The translations under genes and the position numbers were made by a program. From Alligator mississippiensis (lineage: Eukaryota; Chordata; Crocodylia; Alligatoridae), in NCBI RefSeq assembly GCF_030867095.1, contig NC_081833.1, positions 77,567,395 through 77,631,394 on the forward strand: DNA of 64,000 nt, written 5' to 3'. Below, piece by piece: positions 54,704-64,000 of the stretch; the stretch's first letter is position 1, and each line of letters begins with the position of its first letter. The notes below the pieces were generated by a model. That model saw nothing but the letters and a program-made list of their open reading frames with translations, had not been told where the DNA came from and searched no databases.

Positions 54704-57279
54704 GTGCGGGGGCCGGGGCGGTGGTCGCGGGGGCGGGGCGGGGCGGGGCGGGTCCTGTCCTGCGCCCCCCACCCCCTCGCGCGGCGGGAGCCCTTCCCCG
54801 CGCTGAGCGCCGCTCTCTCCGCAGAGGCCGGCGCGGCGCCGCGGGAGCCGGAGCCGGAGCTGGCGGTTCGGGTCGCGGGAGCGGAGCTGGCTGCGGGAGG
54901 ACGCGGCGCGCGGCTGCGTGAGCATCCAGGGCGCGGAGCCCGCGGCCGCCCCGCGCCTCGTGCTGTGCAGCGCGCACACGGCCGCCGCCGAGCTCTGCCC
55001 GCCGGGACAGCGCCTCTACCTGCAGCTGCACGGAGACCTGCTCAGGTGAGCCCGCCCCGCCGCGGGACGGGGGCTCGGCTCTCCAGGGCTCGGCGGGAAG
55101 CGTGCGCGGGCCGGGCCGGCTCCCCTCCCCTCCCCTCCTCTCCGCGCGCAGACCTCTCTGGCGGGAGCCGAGCGGCAGCGGGGAAGGGGCCAGGCGAGCG
55201 CGTGTCCCCGCGCCTGGCACAGTGGGGCTGGGGTGCCTGGTGTCCGCGCCGTGCCGCGCCCCCGGGGTTGTCGTCTTGTGGCCGTCGCCTCCGGACCACG
55301 CTGTCCTGGCGCCGGAGAGGAGCCGCTTGAGTCCCTGCAGTCTCCCCGTGAATCACGAGGGTTTCGGCCACTGCCGGGTCCCTTGGTCGCCGCGTCTGAC
55401 GGTCCCGCCGCGAGGCCCCTCGGTGCAGCGGCAGCTCCTTGCGAGAGGAAACGGCCGCAACTTCGGTGCCGTTGCGTCGCGTGCGCGCGCTGTCAGCCAG
55501 CAGCCGGGGGGGGAGCAGCTGCCGTGGCGGGGAGGCGGGGGCAGGTTCGCAGTGCTGCACCCCTCCAGCCTCTTCCTTGCGCCTGTGGGGCGGCAGCCGG
55601 CAGCTCTGTCTGGGCCGGGGACACCTCCTGTTTTGCCTGGGAAGGCTGTCCGGACTGGCACAGCGCTACCGCCCTTCACTTGGGACGCAGCTGGCCGATG
55701 CCGGAGCGGCGTGGAGCAGATGGAAGAGGCTGAGCTCTGTGGGGGGCTGGAGAGCGCAGAGGGTGCCAGGCCCTGGCTTGTGCCTCGTCGCAGCAGCCAG
55801 GCAGGGCTGGCAGGGAGCAAAGGGCCTAGGCCCCGGGGGAGTTTGTGGAGAGGCTGAGAGCAGAGGCCAGGCCGGCGTGGCTCCGCTCCGCACAGCTCTG
55901 GTGACGTGGGAACGGAACGTGCTCGACCACGTGTTTCCTTACAGCGGGTCGGAGGCCCTGCCGCGAGGTACGTGATGTTTGCAGCCGGGAGGGGCTGGAA
56001 CTGGGAAAGCAGCAGCTCGGAGACGGGCTTGTGGGTCCCAGCGGGGAGCACCCTGCACGTGGGCTCCCAGCGGCATGGCGGCGAGAGGGCGCGGTTCTGT
56101 GGGGTGCGGGCGGGAAAGCCAGGCGGCCGTGCTGCCTCAGCAGGCAGGAACCACACGCCCTGTGCTGGCTGCCCTGTCAGCGCATCCGCAGGGACGTCTC
56201 CATGCTGGAGGATGCTCAGCGAAGAGCGGTGTGTGCTGCTTGGCTGTCTGGCAAACCTGCCTGCCCCCAAGACCTCCGTGCACTCGCAGGAGAGGGGGAA
56301 AGGCAACTTTCATCGTGGGCTGTCAATACCAGCAAGGGAAACGTCCGTTAAGTCAGGAGAAGAATATAGCAAGGAGCAGTCGTGGGCAAAGGAAGCTAAG
56401 GAAACTCGGAGTAGGAGCAAAGGGAAGGCTTTACTGGTGAGGCTGGCTTGCCTGTGGGAGCAGTTGCCAGAGGGGAGTCGTCCTGACTCCAAGTCCTGTT
56501 GCTGTGGCTGGCGTCAGTCTCTGGGCTACTCTGGCTTGGGCAGAAGCCGGGGCGGGCTGCCAGGATCGCTCAGTGAGTCTCTGGCCTTTGCAGTGCAGGA
56601 GACAAGAGGAGAGCAGGGCTCCGCTCTGGCTCCGTCTGCTGTCATCCTGTGTTCTGGGGAGGCTGCTGCGTCCCATCCCCGGCGATCCCGGCACTGCTCT
56701 GGCCACCTCCTGCAGCTACAGAGATGTGCTTCATTGGGGATGACTCTTGAGTGTCTTGTTCCAGGAGTGCCAGACCAGTGTGACCAGCATGCTCTCTGAT
56801 CTGCTGTGCTCTCAGCTGCATTCGAAGGGGAGGCGGGGGGCAGTTTGCACTGCGTGGCTGGGGCTGACTTGGAACGGGCAGCGGGAGCTTCACTGGGTGC
56901 AGAGTGAGAGGTGCTGTGGGAAGCCCGCCTGGCATGCGACTGCCAAGGAGCATGTGTCTCATGTCTCAGGGATCAGGAGGGCAGCACCAAGTGTTCGCAT
57001 GTCTTGTGGCAGGGAGCGTGGATCTAGGGGCCCTACCAGCATGGCCAAGGATGCCAGGCCCCTTCCACACTGTAGCAGGAGCGAGGGCCTGGGATTAGGG
57101 CCAGGCCTTGGCAAACTAATTTCCTTTCCTGCACTTCATCCCCAGACGGCTGGAGCCCACAGAGAAGCCCCTGCAGATCGTGTATGAGTACCTGGCCAGC
57201 CTCGGGTTCGAAGATCCCTTGAGGATACAGGAGGAGGCAGCAAACGCAGACCTCAGCTGTATGATCCGTTTTTACAATG
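54629..57279 (+). CDS. PHLPP2: PH domain leucine-rich repeat protein phosphatase 2, N-terminal part (three exons, continues beyond window)
   Basis: Exons 54629-54703, 54825-55045 and 57146-57279 join in frame into 143 codons plus one base. The protein reads an acidic Gly/Ala-rich start, then [42 protein letters not shown], and [26 protein letters not shown], closely tracking human PHLPP2. This covers the N-terminus and the Ras-association-like fold. The PH domain, leucine-rich repeats and PP2C-type phosphatase lie downstream of the window. PHLPP2 dephosphorylates the hydrophobic motif of Akt and PKC at membranes and in the cytoplasm. Position and strand (head-to-tail after AP1G1) match mammals. 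Confidence 0.93.
54729..54752 (+). other. G-quadruplex motif in PHLPP2 intron 1
   Basis: Five runs of three or more G separated by single C residues (GGGGCGGGGC type), right after the exon 1 donor. Confidence 0.6.
54825..55045 (+). CDS. PHLPP2: PHLPP2 exon 2
   Basis: 221 nt from acceptor CCGCAG to donor GTGAGC, encoding [21 protein letters not shown] through [10 protein letters not shown] plus two bases of Arg. FGSRER-WLRED and YLQLHGDL are diagnostic for PHLPP2. Intron 2 (55046-57145) shows no recognisable feature. Confidence 0.93.
57146..57279 (+). CDS. PHLPP2: PHLPP2 exon 3, RA-like domain
   Basis: 134 nt encoding (R)[15 protein letters not shown] to [10 protein letters not shown] plus one base; acceptor CCCCAG, donor GTAAGA. 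Confidence 0.95.
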
Positions 57280-57629
57280 GTAAGAATGTGTCTGGCATGT
57301 GCTGTCGTTCCGGGGGCCGGCGCTGGGACTGCGCCTGTGCAGCAGGCAGTGCAGCTGTATGCTAGAGCCTAGCCCATGCTCTTCTGCCCTGAGGAGAAGG
57401 AAGGAGGGTAACTAACCTCTTGCATACACGTGCTTCATCATGAGTCATGTGCACAGCTGGGGATGGTGAGAGCACTGGGCTATAGCAAAGGCAGCAATGG
57501 TATGGAAGCTGCTTCAGTGTATCACAACAAGTCCATTTGTTAGTGCCGGGGGGGAAAGGCAGAGCATGAGCAGCCGACATGGCTTTGCACTGATTACCCC
57601 AATCTCCTCCTATGCCAGAGTTACTACCT

Positions 57630-58440
57630 GGTGGAGGAAGGGAACACAGTGGGTGCGGTGTGCACGTCTGGGCTTCAGCAGGGCTTTTGACCAAGTCCCG
57701 CAAGATGGAGAACTGGCTGCATAACCACAAGTCAAGGGTAATAACAAATGGATCCATGTCAGAATGGCAAGAGGTTTTGAGGGGGAGTTTCCACAGGTTT
57801 GTCTGGAGTCCAGTGCTGTTTTGATGAGCCTGTCAGTGACCTGGGTGCTGCGGTGGAGAGCTTCCTGGGGAGATTTACAGGAGAAGGGGAACTGGGAGGC
57901 ACTGTGAGCACGCTGGAAGACAGGAGCAGAATTCAGTAGGGTTTGATAGGTTGGAAATCCGAGCTCATGCTTGGAGCTGGGTAGGCCTCAGCTAGAGTCG
58001 TGTGCGCTGTTCTGTGCTCCACACTTCGAGGAGAATGTGGAGAAGTTAGGGTCTGGAGGAGGGTGCCATAGGTGATAAAGACTTGGAAGGCAGCTGCAAG
58101 GTGTAAGGTTGGGAAAACTAGGCACTTCTGGCTTGGAGGAAAGGTGACTGATGGGAGTCTTTAAATCTCTGGAGGGCTGGACTGCTGTAGGGAAGACAGA
58201 GCATGACCACTGTTCCTTGCTACACAGGGCAGGATGGTAGGTGCTAGCTTCAGACTGCAGCAGAGCTGGAAGCACTTGCTCACTGTAGCGCAGTGAGGCA
58301 GTGGTAGCGATGGAGGCCTTGGAGGCGGCTGGCTGAGCATGGTAGAGGAGGGTTGAGGAGCAGTATCTTGCATCCAGGCAGGGGGTGGACCAGATGGCCC
58401 CTGAGGTGCCCTTTAGTCCTGTGGTCCTGTGCCATGGGAC
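57630..58440 (+). mobile_element. Old CR1-like LINE remnant, sense
   Basis: Traces of LGFSRAFDQVPQDG (RT block, near 57665), 'tctgtgctccacacttcgagg' (near 58012) and a CR1-like tail 'ggtggaccagatggcccctgaggtgcccttt' near 58385 occur in the right order. Heavily decayed. Confidence 0.55.
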
Positions 58441-59096
58441 AGGAGGGTCAGAGATGGCTCCTGGCTTTAGATCTAAGGGTCAGCTGGAGTGTGGAGAGGC
58501 TTGTGCGGAGGGATTGGGAATTCACCCTGCAGCATGAGCCTGAACGGGTGGCCGAGGGGCTGAGGAGATGCTGACAAGCCAGGGCACACCCTCTGATGGC
58601 AGCAGATGGGTTCAACCAGGGGAGCTGGTTTGAGGGGCGTCCCAGGAGAGCTGCAGTTGCGGTGTGGGTGGGCCAGTGCACCCAGAGGGGCAGGGAGGGG
58701 CTTCCCAGGACCCAGTGGGAGAGCGGTCAAAGGTGCGGTCTGGATCCTGGGAGGAGGCATGGCAAGGCCTGTTGCAGAGGTGGAGGACGGGGGTCCAGTG
58801 CATTCTGGGCCGAGCTTTGCGCCAGGGAAGGCTGCTGGGAGCACCCAGAAAGGCTTCAGCTTCGGAGGAGCCACTTTGCTTCATGGGCAGGGTCACATCT
58901 GGTGCTGAAACCCATCAGGTTGCTCTTGCAGGAGGTCTGATCTTGGGCCCAAAGACCTTGCCTGTGTCTGGACTGGAAACAGTTTCATGCTGTGGATCCA
59001 GGCTAGAGCTAATCGCGTAGCGCTGGACAGCTCAGACTGCTGTGCGTCCAGGGGCTCCATTTCTTGGTTCAGTGCTCAGCTACCCAGGCTGAACCG

Positions 59097-59292
59097 TAGA
59101 ATCACTGAAAATGGGGGCTGAAGGGACCTCAGGAGGTTGCATCTAGTCCAACCCCTGCTCGAAGCAGAACCAGCCCCATCTACATCATCCCAGCCAAGGC
59201 TTTGTCTAGCTGGGTCTTGAATTCCTCCAAGGTTGGAGATTCCCTAACCTCTCTGGGTTGCCTGTGAGTGCTTCACCACCACCCTCATGAGC
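59097..59292 (-). mobile_element. CR1 3'-end fragment, antisense
   Basis: 'ggctgaagggacctcaggagg' and 'catctagtccaacccctgctc' followed by 'gcttcaccaccaccctcatg' mark the reversed CR1 3' end. It stops abruptly near 59292, where an unrelated hairpin-rich sequence begins. Confidence 0.8.
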
Positions 59293-60450
59293 AAGGCTCC
59301 GGGTTTTCCGTTTCCCACGGGAAAATGGAGAAAACCACGGATTTCTCTTTTTAGCAGAGAAATCTGTGTATTGTCCACTTTTGCAAAGAGCTCTTGCAGG
59401 CAGGCACAGCTCCAGCCCGCAGGAGCCAATTGCAAAAAAGGGTGGGAAACCCCCAGCCCTGGCCGGAGGGAGGGGGTCCTGAGCCTCCGAGGCAGCCAAG
59501 GCCGGGCTCAGGCTCACAGTCACCCTTCACCCCTGGAGCATGGAGGTAAGTGGGGCTGTGGGGCAGGGCTGGGGAAGATGGTTGGGGGCTGAGGGAGCAG
59601 GGGTGCTGCTGGCCCCAGGCGGCACATCGCAGCTGGGAGCAGGGCCAGGGGTGAGGGCAGGGGTGTCCCTCTGCGGGGGGCTTTGCAGGCAAGTGATGCA
59701 GGGGGCAGTGTGGTGGTGCCAGCCACGTGCGGGCCACACACATGCCGCCCAGCCGGCTGCCCAAGGGAGGGGGAGAGGGAGGTTAGCACGCGGCCGGAGC
59801 GCAGCCCGTGGCCGACTCTGCAGCCACAGCGAGGGATGGGGGTGAGGGGGTGGGGGCTTGAGCTTGTACATGGTGCTGCCGCTTACCTGGAGGCCCGTTA
59901 TGGTGGTGACAGCCGCTGCCTCCAAAACCTCCGGCTGCCGCCGCAGAGCCATGCCTGGAGCTGTGCAGCCAGCTGCCGGGCGGCAGCAGCAGCACAGTGG
60001 TGGCCGAGCAGCACACAGCCATCCCCACCACCCCGCACCCCTCTGCTGCTGCTGGCTGTACAGCTCCGAGCACCGCTCCGCGGCAGCAGCAGGAGGTTTT
60101 GGAGGCAGAGAGGCTGTCACCACTGGCATAGGCAGCCGCTGCCACTTGCCTGTGGGGCAGCCCGTACCAGCGGTGACGGCCGCTGCGTACAAAACCTCCT
60201 GCTGCCACGGAGCTGTGCTTACTCCACTTTAGGATCCAGGGGCGAAGGGCATGGCTGAGCAGTGGCAGTGTTTGCCCGCAAAGCCCCCCCATCCTGCATG
60301 CAGAAGCCACCGCGGAGCCGTGCAGCTGGTTGCGGGGCATGCTGCTGAATGCAAGGCCCCCATTTCACCCCCCGGCTGGGTGGCACATATGTGGCTTGCA
60401 CATATGGTAGGAAGCTGCCTGCCCCTTGCTGCACCCTGCCAAATGGGCTG
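59293..60450. repeat. Unclassified GC-rich, hairpin-rich repeat
   Basis: The left part (59300-59460) is made of imperfect hairpins: GGTTTTCC/GGAGAAAACC around 59310-59338, GATTTCTC/GAGAAATC at 59340-59372, and TTTTGCAA/TTGCAAAA at 59380-59438. The right part carries three copies of a roughly 45-bp module around CTCCAAAACCTCC: direct at about 59908-59955, inverted at about 60080-60125, direct at about 60165-60212. This suggests a non-autonomous DNA transposon (possibly hAT-type), but I found no clear terminal repeats or target duplication. Confidence 0.4.
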
Positions 60451-60504
60451 TTCTCTCTGGGACCCTGCTCGGCATCCATAGGGCCGGAGAGTGCAGGCAA
60501 GGTG

Positions 60505-61118
60505 GGGACGTAGTCAGGAAGGCTAAACGCACCTTGTAATGTGTCCACAGATGTATCACGAGCAGGGCCAAGGAGGTGATCCTCCCCCTCTGTGTGACAC
60601 TGGTCATGCCGCAGTTGGAGTACTGCATCCAGTTCTGGGTGCCGCACTTCAAGAGGGATGTGGACAACATGGAGAGGGTCCAGAGGAAGCCGCTTGCATG
60701 ATCAGGGGGCAGTAAGGCAGGCCCTACAAGCGGAGGCTACGAGACCTGAACCTGTTCGGCCTCCACAGGAGAAGGCTGAGGGGAGATCTGGTGGCTGTTG
60801 ACAAACTGGCCAAGAGGGACCAGCAGGCTATGAGAGAGTCCCTGTCCGCCTGAACACTACCGGGAGTAACAAGAAATAATGGCCATAAGTTGACTGAGGG
60901 TAGATTCAGGCTAGATATTAGGAGGTGCTACTTCACAGGGCGGCTAGGATCTGGAACCAACTTCCAAGGGAAGTGGTGCTGGCTCCTACCCTGGGGGTCT
61001 TCAGAAGGAGGCTAGACAACCACCTAGCCAGGGTCGTTTGACCCCAGCATCTTTCCTGCCCATGGCAGGGGGTCAGACGTGATAATCTACTTAGGTTCCT
61101 ACCGACTATGAAACTATG
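60505..61118 (+). mobile_element. CR1 LINE fragment, sense
   Basis: Starts at GRLNAPCNVSTDVSRAKEV-like text and reads MPQLEYCIQFWVPHFKRDVDNM (split over 60608-60670), then the C-terminal region and a 3' tail ending in the short tandem ACTATGAAACTATGAA near 61103-61118, the CR1-type terminal repeat. Several frame breaks. Confidence 0.88.
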
Positions 61119-64000
61119 AAGGTGCCAGCCACGTGCCTGCAGCACAGCTCCACTAGTGCTGCCCACTCCCCTGCCACCAGGAGGGAGCCCTGCTCAGACT
61201 CAACAGCTGGCTGAAGATGAATGCAGGCAGTCACAGGCTGTGTGGGAGGCAGAGGAAATGCCTAGAAGCAGCAGCCGTGGTGCAGCTCCTGGCTGAAGCT
61301 TCGTGCTCATGCTTGCTCTGTTCCCTTGCGGTCTCAGGGCTCTGCACTGTGGACAGCAGTCCCAAGTCATGCTGTCTGCCACCTCCTATCACCTGGCACC
61401 AGGCTGCCCCTCTGCCTCGAGCTCGGAGTTCCACGCGTGTGCTTGGGCCTGCCTGGCTGACATGGCTGGAGCAGCTCCTGCTTGGGGAAACAAGCCCAGC
61501 CAGGGTTCAATGCCACTTCTGCCAGGTGCTCCCTGGGCTGCAGGTCCCTGTTCCCGTGTGCTTGTCATGTAATTGGCTGTGCTTTGGCAGGCAGACACCT
61601 GACAAATGGCCTGAGTCTAACCAGTGCTCAAGCCTGGTGGAGGGGACCTGCCTCAGCATCCTGGCCCTGGGGCTGGCTGTTCCAGAGCCAGTTGTGGCAG
61701 GTGCTGGGGCTGCCCTTGCCTACTGGAGAGCTGCAGGCTCAGTTGCTGCTCCTGAACTAGGGGCAGGGTAGGCTGGCTGGGGAAGGAGGCTTCCACCTGC
61801 TGCGAATCGTTTTGGTTCTCCTCCCAGGATGGTCAGCACCTGCCTATGCCGACAGTGGGCCTTTCGCAGGCTGGTGCCCGGCGCAGTGCAGCATTACAGC
61901 GTGCCCTGGCAGGGGCCTGGCTGGACCAAAGGTGCCGGGACCTGGGGCTGGCGGGTGCAGGGCCTATTGGACCTCCCCTCACAGTGCAGCAGCCTGGCTT
62001 TTGGGGGGGGGCACTGTGGAATGTAGGTCCACAGCTGTGGGTTGATGTTCTCTGGCGCCACTGGGCATCACTGCGCCTGCCTGGTGCCAGGCTGGAAGCC
62101 AGAGAGGGTGCTGATGTCACGTGCCTCAAAGGGCCCCTGCCCTCCCCTGAAGGCCCTGGTGTCCCCTCCTGTGCTGTGCTGCACCGTGCCGCTGCACCCT
62201 GCTCTGCTCCTCGGCCAGGTCATCTCCTCCAGCTGCTGCTGGGGGCTGCTGCAGGCGCCTGCGGGAGATGACCACCCGCCTTCACTTTCACCTTCCCTGG
62301 TGCCCGGCTGCATCTCCAGCCTGAAGCTTTGGGAGCTTTGCGGGAGCTGCTGTGTGATACAGCCTTTCTAAAATTAGCCTGCCCTTGCCTGGCTGTGCAG
62401 TCACGTGGCCTGTGTTAAGTAGTCCAGCCCTGCTGAGTGGCTACGTAGCTGCTGCCCCCGTGTTGTCGTCTCAAAGAAGCCATAGGAGTTCCCAAGCATT
62501 AGATACGTGGGTGCTTGGGCAGGCTGACGCAGCTGCTGTGACAGCAAGGCGGAGAGCCTGGCAGCTGTGCACAAGAACGGAGCTTGTGCAAAGTGTCTTC
62601 CACTTGTTTGATGGGGATGGATGGGCTATAAAGGCACACATGCACTTTCTCCCTCTGCATGGCCAACTCTCTGTGTTGCATTGCAATTCCTTACATCAGA
62701 TAAACCAAGACATTTAAACTGGACAGATGCAGGCCTGTATCATCACGGGTCATCTGATGATAGCCTCTGATTGCTACTCGGCTAAATGCTGGACCCGACT
62801 CAGAATTTTTATTTCAGTTCAGGAGCCTTTAGAAACTCTATTTTTCAGCCGAATAGCGAGGCCTTGCTCTTCCTTTTGGTCCCAGCAGCACGAGTTTGGA
62901 TGCTGCTCCTATTCTGGGTAAAGGGAAAAGAATGCAATTAAAGGTTGCATTATGGCGTGCAGACCCAAGGGGCAGAGTGAAGACATGACCAGCAGCCTGA
63001 ATTTGGCATTTCTGAATTAGATTTTCTTGTCTTTGTGGCTATTAATACTCAAGTTCTGGGGATTATAGAGATTCCTAAATCATAGCCTAATCACAAATGC
63101 CTGTTGTCTGCAGAGATTTTCACATCAAATGGACTGCTAACGTGCTAGGAAAGCTTGCGGTGAGATTGAGATGGCCAGTCTGTTTCCAGTAGCAGCAGTG
63201 AACAATAAATGCTCATTTCGTGACATCTGGTTTTTGGGCTGGCTGCGTAACTTTCCCTGTTGGCCCACAGCTCAGTTTTTGATGCGCCTTCATTTCCCGT
63301 CTGATCCCATGACCCCTCTCGTTGGACTGGGGTGTCACGGCCTGTGGATTCCTTGAGCTGTTGCAGATGGGTTTGAACCTTGTGCACTGGGTCCCATGTT
63401 GACCCTCACGCTTCTGACATGGTTCTGAGCAGTCCCTCTTTTACCTTGTTCCCACCTGAGCGCCGGGTTTCCAGAGGCTGGTTTTGAGTTCTCCAGCCAG
63501 GTCTCCTCAGCGCTTGCTTTCCACAGCTGCCCAGGTTCACACACGTGTTACTGCCACGTATGCTGGCAGGCGCGATCTCACTGTGTTCTCGGAGCCAAGC
63601 TCAGACTCCGAGTCTTTGCCTGAGGGCCTTGTATATCACTGAGCTGGGGAGCCGAAGCCAGGTGCTGACTGCAATGGCCAGTGGTCCAGGATAGCCCAGC
63701 TGGAGTGCTGGATAGCAAATGCTCTGATCTGGCCACAGTCAATTGACAACTAAAAATGTTTTACTCCAGAAACACAAGGAAGCTTCATTGCTTTGGTAGC
63801 AGAGGAGGCAGCAGAAGTGCCAAATTCATTATGAGTGAATGAGCCCAGGCCCTGGCCCCACGCAGAACAGCAAGTTGTTTGCTTGCGCCTGGGGGCTCCA
63901 AGAATCCTAATGCAGCTTCACAGATCTGAGCCAGTTTGTCTTTGTAACTTGCTGAGGAGCCGAGGTATTGTTGGGAGGAGAGTTCCCATTTCGCAGGAAG

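Larger units (their letters stand above)
57280..64000 (+). other. PHLPP2 intron 3 (runs past the window edge)
   Basis: No PH-domain exon is found in either phase. Holds three CR1 pieces and an unclassified GC-rich repeat (59290-60450). 61125-64000 shows no recognisable gene or repeat. Confidence 0.65.

Noticed and set aside
53714-54979. 421-aa minus-strand open frame over the PHLPP2 CpG island
   Set aside because: Stop codons are rare in sequence this GC-rich; the translation is low-complexity Arg/Pro/Ala/Gly with no domain and lies antisense to PHLPP2 exons 1-2.
59715-61136. Exact 16-bp repeat (GGTGCCAGCCACGTGC) at about 59716 and 61120 as a target duplication
   Set aside because: The copies are 1.4 kb apart, do not flank one element, and a match of this length is not rare in a GC-rich 64-kb window.

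Overview
This is vertebrate nuclear DNA carrying three host genes that are neighbours on human 16q22: ATXN1L (minus strand, complete coding region), AP1G1 (plus strand, complete) and the first exons of PHLPP2 (plus strand, running off the right edge). The interspersed repeats are dominated by CR1-type LINEs of several ages, including copies that end in the sequence style I associate with crocodilians and turtles. With about 34 kb of AP1G1 introns (not bird-compact), this suggests a non-avian reptile, most likely a crocodilian. That taxonomic call is inference.

Layout. 1-3047: downstream flank and presumed 3' UTR of ATXN1L. 3048-5174: single coding exon of ATXN1L (708 aa), with a candidate 91-nt 5' UTR intron and a short upstream ORF whose stop overlaps the ATXN1L start. 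About 5230-6150: a CpG-rich divergent promoter shared by ATXN1L and AP1G1, with CRE-like sites, an RFX X-box and a YY1 motif. 6100-17794: AP1G1 intron 1, with a TA-flanked Tigger/mariner-like MITE. 17798-51851: 22 AP1G1 coding exons giving an 820-residue gamma-1 adaptin, plus an in-frame 9-nt microexon (29631-29639). Polyadenylation signal at 52999. About 53.7-55.1 kb: CpG island of PHLPP2. 54629-57279: three PHLPP2 exons (N-terminus and RA-like domain). The PH, LRR and phosphatase exons lie beyond the window. 57280-64000 is PHLPP2 intron 3 with CR1 copies and an unidentified GC-rich repeat.

Function. The three genes are conserved neighbours rather than a pathway. ATXN1L is a nuclear corepressor partner (with Capicua), AP1G1 is the large gamma subunit of the AP-1 clathrin adaptor at the trans-Golgi and endosomes, and PHLPP2 is a PH-domain leucine-rich-repeat phosphatase acting on Akt and PKC. 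I found no prokaryotic system, CRISPR array, retroviral element or clearly new gene. The most rewarding observations are the AP1G1 microexon, the ATXN1L stop-start uORF, the divergent promoter with a near-ideal X-box, and an unclassified hairpin-rich repeat in the PHLPP2 intron.
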